The notes under the pieces were generated by a model. The model did not search any database. It was given only the letters and a program-made list of their open reading frames with translations, and had not been told where the DNA came from. Position numbers and translations under genes: made by a program. From CAYRWR01 sp964537555 (lineage in GTDB: Bacteria; Spirochaetota; Brevinematia; Brevinematales; CAYRWR01), in contig CAZIAD010000043.1 of NCBI GenBank assembly GCA_964537555.1, forward strand, positions 1 to 26,967: DNA of 26,967 bases. The letters are read 5' to 3'. Shown here one piece after another: positions 22,364 through 26,967 of the stretch (its first letter is position 1; every line of letters begins with the position of its first letter).

Positions 22364-23071
22364 TTGGCAGAAAAACCAAATAAACAGGTATGGCTGGAGA
22401 GGATAGTAGGACTGGCCCTGATAGCGGTAATAGTGACTCTGGGTATAGTGTTCCGGGAACAGGCCGGGATGATCTTCAAAAACCCTGAAGGACTCAGGGA
22501 CTGGGTCAAAGGATTCGGGATGTGGGCCCCCCTGGTGTTTATGGGCCTGCAATTCATACAGGTGGTCATTTTCATCATACCCGGTGAAGTGGTACAGATC
22601 GCCGGTGGGTATCTGTTCGGAGTGCTGCCCGGGCTGGCCTATTCTCTGATCGGCATTCTGGCCGGATCGGTATTTAACTTTCTCCTGGCCCGTTTACTGG
22701 GACACGCCTTTATCAGCAGTCTCATGGGTAAAGAGTCCCTGCAAAAGATGAAAAAGTTTATAGATAGTCCCAAGGCTCTTATAGGCTTTTTCTTGCTCTT
22801 TCTCATACCCGGTATCCCCAAGGACGTACTGTGTTACGCCGCCGGACTGTCCTCAATGCGGCTGGGGGTCTTTCTCCTCATCTCTTTTCTGGGACGCCTG
22901 CCCGCTCTGCTGGGCAGTGTCATCATCGGCCATGCCGCCGGAAGTCAACAGTGGGTCCTGGCTGCTATTGTGGCCGGCCTGGCCCTGGCCCTGTTTATAC
23001 TGGGGGTCATCCATCGGGACAAGGTACATGGATGGGTGGAGAAGCTGGTAAAGAAAGAGGAAGAGGAGTAA
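22364..23071 (+). CDS. VTT/DedA (TVP38/TMEM64) family membrane protein
   Basis: A 235-residue polytopic membrane protein, with about five or six hydrophobic segments (VGLALIAVIVTLGIVF, FMGLQFIQVVIFIIPG, YSLIGILAGSVFNFLLARLL, FLLFLIPGIPKDVLCYAAGL, VLAAIVAGLALALFILGVIH). The family glycine-rich core GGYLFGVLPGL followed by GSVFNFLLARLLG is kept, and the re-entrant PGIPKD stretch is present. DedA/VTT proteins act in lipid-carrier recycling, scrambling or ion homeostasis. The TTG start (six bases after CTGGAG) is preferred to the upstream TTG at 22295 because that one forms part of the promoter. The C-terminus is a charged tail (EKLVKKEEEE). It is monocistronic. Confidence 0.88.
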   Translation: MAEKPNKQVWLERIVGLALIAVIVTLGIVFREQAGMIFKNPEGLRDWVKGFGMWAPLVFMGLQFIQVVIFIIPGEVVQIAGGYLFGVLPGLAYSLIGILAGSVFNFLLARLLGHAFISSLMGKESLQKMKKFIDSPKALIGFFLLFLIPGIPKDVLCYAAGLSSMRLGVFLLISFLGRLPALLGSVIIGHAAGSQQWVLAAIVAGLALALFILGVIHRDKVHGWVEKLVKKEEEE

Positions 23072-23072
23072 A

Positions 23073-23104
23073 GGGTCCTCTCGATAGTGGGTCCTCTCGA
23101 TAGT
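23073..23104 (+). repeat. Tandem 16-bp repeat with a matching inverted arm
   Basis: GGGTCCTCTCGATAGT occurs twice head to tail (23073-23088 and 23089-23104), just after the VTT stop. Each copy holds GGTCCTC, whose complement GAGGACC lies at 23131-23137, so either copy could form the same 7-bp stem. Confidence 0.9.
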
Positions 23105-23223
23105 GTGGTAAAGGCTGGGGCGGTAAACTCGAGGACCGGGGATGGATAGGATGATTTTTTTCAGGTTGATTACAACGGAATGAGAGATGATAGCCCAGGT
23201 GTTCAATCAGTAGGGCGGGGATG

Positions 23224-23252
23224 TTGAGAAAATAGGAATAAAAGAGTAAAAT
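23224..23252 (+). promoter_or_regulatory. Promoter for the rhodanese lipoprotein
   Basis: TTGAGA (23224-23229), a 17-base spacer and TAAAAT (23247-23252), each matching the consensus at five of six positions. It overlaps the first codon at 23253 and so supports translation from 23280. Confidence 0.75.
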
Positions 23253-23279
23253 ATGTGTAGAATTAAGGAGAGTAATGAT

Positions 23280-23942
23280 ATGAAAAGATCCGTCTTATTT
23301 TTAGTTTTAGTAGCTTTATTATCAGGATGCGAGAGTAAATCCGCACCGCAGATATCCGGTACTATAGACGCAGGGCTCAGGATACTGGTACTGAGCAATG
23401 ACCAGCCCCTCTCCCTGAATGTATACCGGGGAGACTATGTCCTGCCCGTACTGCTGACAGACACTAATTTTACTGTATCCATACCGGGGCTGAGTGTAAA
23501 TAAGAGCTATCCCGTCGGCGAGGGTGAATCCACCTATATTAAGATGAGCCAGGCCGGGACGTATGAATTCACAGCAGGTCCGGCCCGGGGTAAGATAAAA
23601 GTGATAGAATATACGGCCCCCCGCTATACCGGGGTCAGCGCTCCGGAGGTCAGGCAGATCATCTCTAATGTCCAGCCTCTCATCCTGGATGTGCGTACCC
23701 CCGGGGAATATGCCCAGGGCCATATAGCAGGGGCCCGGCTCCTGCCGGTACAGATATTTCAGCAGGAGATGAATAGCCTGGAAGCCTATAAAGAGCAGCC
23801 TATCCTGATCTACTGTGCCAGCGGAAACCGTAGCACTGTGGCAGCCCGCCTCCTCATCGAAGCCGGCTACCAGACCATCTATAATATGCGCTATGGCATA
23901 CAGGACTGGGCCGGCCGGGGTTATGAGATAGTGACCGAGTAA
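23280..23942 (+). CDS. Lipoprotein with beta-rich domain and C-terminal rhodanese domain
   Basis: A 220-residue predicted lipoprotein: MKRSVLFLVLVALLSGC ends in a lipobox (LSGC) with Cys17 as the lipidation site. Residues ~25-110 form an all-beta domain with a cupredoxin-like outline (LRILVLSNDQPLSLNVYRGD ... GTYEFTAGPARGKIKV) but no clear Cys/His/Met copper set. Residues ~115-218 are a rhodanese domain with the DVRTPGEYAQGHIAGA motif and the active-site loop CASGNRS (Cys179), so sulfur transfer or thiol chemistry at the envelope is likely. AAGGAG nine bases before the ATG and an upstream promoter fix the start at 23280 rather than 23253. The next lipoprotein gene follows after 12 bases. Confidence 0.9.
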   Translation: MKRSVLFLVLVALLSGCESKSAPQISGTIDAGLRILVLSNDQPLSLNVYRGDYVLPVLLTDTNFTVSIPGLSVNKSYPVGEGESTYIKMSQAGTYEFTAGPARGKIKVIEYTAPRYTGVSAPEVRQIISNVQPLILDVRTPGEYAQGHIAGARLLPVQIFQQEMNSLEAYKEQPILIYCASGNRSTVAARLLIEAGYQTIYNMRYGIQDWAGRGYEIVTE

Positions 23943-23954
23943 GAGGGCCACTCT

Positions 23955-25814
23955 ATGAAATATACCCCTCCTACAGTCACAGGCCGTCTTTCCAAGTTTT
24001 TTTTTGCCACATTCGCCATGCTACTTGTTACTTCCTCCTGCGGCCAGCCCAGGCCCGAAGTAAAAGCACCATCCTCTAACGCAGTACCTATCATGGCCTC
24101 TAATATTAAGGTGGACAAGTCCGCACCTAAGATCATGTACATCAATACCAATAATGTCCGCATCTATGATCTCACTCCGGCCCTTCTGGAGAGCGGAGTC
24201 ACAAGCAATACTTCCTACCTGGAGCAGTTCATGAAGTATGACAAGGTCACTCTCTACGACACACGCGGAGACTGGGCCTATGTGGAGGGCAGTGCCCGGG
24301 ATACCAGGACCTCAGTGGTCCGACCTGTAGGGGGATGGGTACCCCAGTCTACTGTGACTAAGTGGATACCCGAGAAGTTCTTCGCCGTACAGGACAATGT
24401 CTTTAAAAATATTGTCCATACTATCACTGTTTATAATGACAGCCTGGAGGGCCAGGCAGTGGACACTATCTCCAAGGGAGACACCCTGCGGGTGCTCAAG
24501 GGGAACGGAGAACGTTTCTTTGTGGTGTCACAGCAGGGGAAAGAAGGGTGGATAGAGGCGGAGAGTGTGGATACGAGTCAGTTAGTGGCGAAGGGGGTGG
24601 GGTACAAGGAAGTAATTTCCACAAGTCTACCGAAAAGTGTGAATTATACAAATTATACAGGGAAACCACTGGCTTTTGAGATCTTCCCTGAAGACTTAGT
24701 TCGAAAAGAAATAGGATTAGCTCCAGAGAAAAATATTCCTTACTTTGGTGTGTATAAATATAAAGATAATTATTCCATACAAAAAAATTTAATTCTTAAA
24801 TCCGAGGATAAAGAAATAAATTTAACCCAGGAATTAAATTTATCTTCTCCCGATTCGAAATATAATACCACTCTAATAGAAGGAAAAAAATATGCTTCAA
24901 TTTCGAAGTTGATAAATAACTTTTTTGGAATGATTGCGGAAATAGTTATATATATTCCAGTCCAATACAAAACCTCTATTTTAGGACAATCACAATCAAC
25001 ATCTGGAAAGTTTCTGGAAAAAATTGAAAATGAATTGAAACAAGATAATCATGAAGAAATAGTAAGAATAAGTTTATATTCTAGAAACAATAAACTAAAA
25101 AAGATTAAAGAAATTACTTTAAAAGGCAAATTCTTATTTGAAGCAACGTTAGAAAACGCTTTTCCAATACAAAATAATTCATTATCATTTCAAATACCAC
25201 CTCATCAGGTTCAAATGACTGATAAAGGAATTAAATATACTTTATTTTTGATTTCAAATAATTTTCTTTTGGATCCACTTCTAGCAATATCTGATACTGA
25301 CAATACTTCATATCAGAAGTATAAATATACTTATGCTCCTGTAAGTTTTGAGATAGAAAACGATGAAATAAAACTTACAGGAATGACAAAACAGGATTTT
25401 TTTGAAAATTCAACATTTCAAATTACTTTGTATCAGGATTCTCTTCAGAAACAAAACATGGGTATTAGAGGATCAAGTTTTTCGGAAATAAAATCTTTAA
25501 TAAAGACTAAAAAAAATATTGTGATAGGCGGAAAAAATTATATTTATGGACCAGATATTGATTTATTCTATGCATCTTCTTATTACATAAATGATATTAA
25601 TGTATATATTGTAACCGGAATATTGCCAAAAGAAAAAAAATCATGTTTTATTATAATGAATAGTGAAGGTAAAATTCTTGATACAAACGTATATGATATT
25701 AATAATCATAAGATGGTAAGCTTTGTCAAAAATAATTTCATAGTATTATTACCAAATATTTATAATGAAGATAAAGAAGCAACATTATTTACCGGAGTTT
25801 TATATGATTATTAA
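23955..25814 (+). CDS. Chimeric lipoprotein: SH3-like N-terminus, AT-rich C-terminus
   Basis: A 619-residue predicted lipoprotein with a signal peptide ending in VTSSC (Cys29). Residues ~54-140 and ~150-205 look like two bacterial SH3-type domains (NNVRIYDLTP ... DWAYVEGS ... GGWVPQST; DTISKGDTLRVLKGNGERFF ... GWIEAES). After about residue 218 (near 24610) base composition drops abruptly from GC-balanced to very AT-rich, codons shift to AAA, ATT and TTA, and the remaining ~400 residues (Asn, Lys, Ile, Tyr rich) match no family I know. The frame is open throughout, so it is one gene whose 3' two-thirds were probably acquired or exchanged. The C-terminal part has beta-rich and polar character and no TM segment. 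A gene swap, rather than decay, is likely because no stop occurs. Confidence 0.85.
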   Translation: MKYTPPTVTGRLSKFFFATFAMLLVTSSCGQPRPEVKAPSSNAVPIMASNIKVDKSAPKIMYINTNNVRIYDLTPALLESGVTSNTSYLEQFMKYDKVTLYDTRGDWAYVEGSARDTRTSVVRPVGGWVPQSTVTKWIPEKFFAVQDNVFKNIVHTITVYNDSLEGQAVDTISKGDTLRVLKGNGERFFVVSQQGKEGWIEAESVDTSQLVAKGVGYKEVISTSLPKSVNYTNYTGKPLAFEIFPEDLVRKEIGLAPEKNIPYFGVYKYKDNYSIQKNLILKSEDKEINLTQELNLSSPDSKYNTTLIEGKKYASISKLINNFFGMIAEIVIYIPVQYKTSILGQSQSTSGKFLEKIENELKQDNHEEIVRISLYSRNNKLKKIKEITLKGKFLFEATLENAFPIQNNSLSFQIPPHQVQMTDKGIKYTLFLISNNFLLDPLLAISDTDNTSYQKYKYTYAPVSFEIENDEIKLTGMTKQDFFENSTFQITLYQDSLQKQNMGIRGSSFSEIKSLIKTKKNIVIGGKNYIYGPDIDLFYASSYYINDINVYIVTGILPKEKKSCFIIMNSEGKILDTNVYDINNHKMVSFVKNNFIVLLPNIYNEDKEATLFTGVLYDY

Positions 25815-25863
25815 GAATGTAATGTACTGTGATGGTATTCACCTTACACGCAGACTTTCCACT

Positions 25864-25892
25864 AATCCGTGTTCATCCTGTAAATCCGTGTC
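25864..25892 (+). repeat. Degenerate ATCCGTGT-type tandem repeat
   Basis: AATCCGTGT occurs at 25864-25872 and 25883-25891 with a decayed third unit (CATCCTGTA) between, a period of 9-10 bases. I recall similar ATCCGTGT-type intergenic strings in many environmental bacteria; no search was made. Confidence 0.75.
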
Positions 25893-25894
25893 TC

Positions 25895-25953
25895 CTATAC
25901 CGAGAAAAAATACAATTAGTCCAGGTATAGTCCTATCATCAAAAAACTATACC
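25895..25953 (+). other. Three-armed alternative hairpin
   Basis: CTATACC (25895-25901), GGTATAGT (25924-25931) and ACTATACC (25946-25953). The middle arm can pair with either flank: 7 bp with the left, 8 bp with the right. No T-tract follows directly on the plus strand, so it is not a standard terminator. Confidence 0.6.
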
Positions 25954-26062
25954 ATTCTACAATAAAAAAAGCCAATCCAACTCCAACCGAATCCCTCTCC
26001 AAACAGGAGCCCTCTCCGTCATCGGGGAGCTGATTCCGCATCCACCGAATCCCCGGGCCAAT

Positions 26063-26096
26063 AAGTCAAAAGTCTGAAAGTCGAAAGTCAAAAGTC
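26063..26096 (+). repeat. AAGTC heptamer tandem repeat
   Basis: AAGTC occurs five times at 26063, 26070, 26078, 26085 and 26092, a period of 7-8 bases with A-rich spacers. Confidence 0.9.
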
Positions 26097-26161
26097 GGCT
26101 CAGATGAGATTACCGGTGAAAGCATCCCTTCGATAATATAGAGCAGAATAGGGTAGATACA

Positions 26162-26197
26162 CTTCGACCAGGCTCAGTGCAGCGCTCAGGGTGACAG
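26162..26197 (+). repeat. Dispersed-type short repeat (CTTCGACCAGGCTCAGTGC...)
   Basis: A 36-base string beginning CTTCGACCAGGCTCAG and ending GCTCAGGGTGACAG. It contains two GCTCAG cores. I recognise it as very like a short intergenic element seen in unrelated environmental genomes, from memory only. Confidence 0.6.
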
Positions 26198-26233
26198 TTC
26201 TGCTATTGTACACGGTCATCATCGGACTATCGA

Positions 26234-26967
26234 CTAAATATTAATATCAAAATCCGTCATCTTAAAGCGTAAAGTATTGCGGTTGATGCCCAGGAAGTCG
26301 GAAGTCTTGACCTTGTTGCGGCCGCAGAAGATGAGGGCCTTGGTGATGAGCTCCTTTTCGATGTAGTTCACCACGGTGCTGTAGACCTTGCCCTCCAGGG
26401 AGGGATTCTTGATGTAGGACTCCACCCATTTGCTGATGCTGATGTCGCTGATGTAGCCATCGCCCGCGTCCTGGATAAAGTCGGGTAGGGAGGAGATCTC
26501 CAGGGTCTTACCCTTGGACAGGAGAACGGCCCGCTCGATCACATTTTCCAGCTCCCGGACGTTGCCCTTCCACTCATAGGCCTGGAGCATGCGGAGGGCT
26601 TCGTAGGACAGCTTTTCGGTCTTGCGGTTATTGAGCTCGGCGAAGCGCTTGATAAAAAACTCAGCCAGGAGAGGGATGTCGTCCTTACGGTCCCGCAGGG
26701 GAGGGATCTTTATCTCTACTACATTGAGACGGTAATACAGGTCCTGGCGGAAGCTGCCTTCCTTGATCAGTTTAGCCAGGTCCTGGTTGGTGGCGGAGAT
26801 GAGGCGGATGTCCAGCTTGACCTTGGTCTCAGATCCTACCGGCTCCACTTCCTTTTCCTGGATAGCCCGCAGGACCTTAGCCTGGAGGTAGATGGGCATA
26901 TCCCCGATCTCATCCAGGAACAGGGTGCCCCCGTTGGCCTGCTGGAACTTACCCTTTTTGTCGCTGG
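26234..26967 (-). CDS. Sigma-54-dependent transcriptional activator (partial)
   Basis: The C-terminal ~244 residues of an NtrC-type AAA+ activator; the N-terminal receiver or sensor and the Walker A part lie beyond the window edge. Visible are the Walker B region (GGTLFLDEIGDM), sensor I (RLISATN), the Arg-finger stretch (FRQDLYYRLNVVEI), PPLRDRKDDIPLL, the sensor II region (WKGNVRELENVIERAVLL), and a Fis-type helix-turn-helix at the end (LGINRNTLRFKM). The short linker plus HTH is normal. It would use ATP to open promoters bound by the RpoN encoded in this window. It is much richer in GC than rpoN and the rest of the window, and faces the lipoprotein gene. Confidence 0.95.
   Translation of the reverse strand, partial: SDKKGKFQQANGGTLFLDEIGDMPIYLQAKVLRAIQEKEVEPVGSETKVKLDIRLISATNQDLAKLIKEGSFRQDLYYRLNVVEIKIPPLRDRKDDIPLLAEFFIKRFAELNNRKTEKLSYEALRMLQAYEWKGNVRELENVIERAVLLSKGKTLEISSLPDFIQDAGDGYISDISISKWVESYIKNPSLEGKVYSTVVNYIEKELITKALIFCGRNKVKTSDFLGINRNTLRFKMTDFDINI

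Larger units (their letters stand above)
25815..26233. other. Gene-free convergent intergenic region with several repeats
   Basis: 419 bases between the chimeric lipoprotein and the sigma-54 activator, which face each other. It contains three short repeat elements and a pair of competing hairpins, listed separately. I see no coding frame with a ribosome site and no clear bidirectional terminator. Because both genes end here, the repeats tend to sit in a spot where insertions do no harm. Confidence 0.6.

Noticed and set aside
23073..23161. Rho-independent terminator for the VTT gene
   Set aside because: The 7-bp stem has a loop of over 30 bases and the T run starts 17 bases past it, so it is not a standard terminator.
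23322..23951. Minus-strand ORF of 209 codons opposite the rhodanese lipoprotein
   Set aside because: Antisense frame with no signal, domain or ribosome site.
26063..26096. CRISPR array
   Set aside because: Units of 7-8 bases with almost no spacer; no cas gene is present.

Overview
The window is a contiguous stretch of bacterial chromosome. It looks like a motile, double-membraned bacterium, most likely a spirochaete or a close relative. The evidence is a FliS flagellar chaperone, two FapA/DUF342 proteins (one with a Jag-type N-terminal domain), a bactofilin, RpoN, predicted periplasmic TPR proteins and lipoproteins. The very acidic protein beside FliS also ends in a short domain that I associate with spirochaetal proteins. 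The phylum call is an inference. No rRNA, tRNA, IS element or CRISPR array was seen.

Left part (1-12.6 kb), minus strand. Reading in the direction of transcription there is: a two-TM HAMP-like protein with its own promoter and a strong terminator; rpoN, long FapA, an unknown coiled-coil protein and a bactofilin; a slipin/SPFH protein with its own promoter and terminator; then fliS, an 815-aa acidic protein, a GAF-GAF-degenerate GGDEF protein and a short FapA-like protein. The last four genes sit behind a sequence that fits a sigma-28 (FliA-type) flagellar promoter, which suggests they are co-expressed with late flagellar genes. A small membrane-anchored protein and a doubtful ORF close the left end.

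Middle part (12.7-21.9 kb), plus strand. A secreted pseudo-metallophosphatase-like protein and aroQ come first. A strong promoter then precedes a TPR protein, a large envelope protein, an M24 Xaa-Pro peptidase, EF-P, an AccB-like protein, AccC, an Asp23 protein, an AmaP-like membrane protein and a PAS-GGDEF diguanylate cyclase. The order aroQ-pepP-efp-accB-accC-asp23 resembles Firmicutes chromosomes. The most striking gene is the accB homologue: the biotin/lipoyl fold is conserved but the biotinylation motif is gone, with Gly at the Lys position. It may be a bacterial counterpart of the non-biotinylated BADC subunits that regulate plant acetyl-CoA carboxylase.

Right part (21.9-27 kb). A hairpin-rich non-coding stretch precedes a VTT/DedA-like membrane protein. 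Then come a rhodanese lipoprotein and a 619-aa lipoprotein whose first ~218 residues match the local base composition while the last ~400 residues are very AT-rich, so the gene looks chimeric. A 419-bp intergenic region full of short repeats and competing hairpins separates it from a GC-rich, convergent, partial sigma-54 activator that runs off the window.
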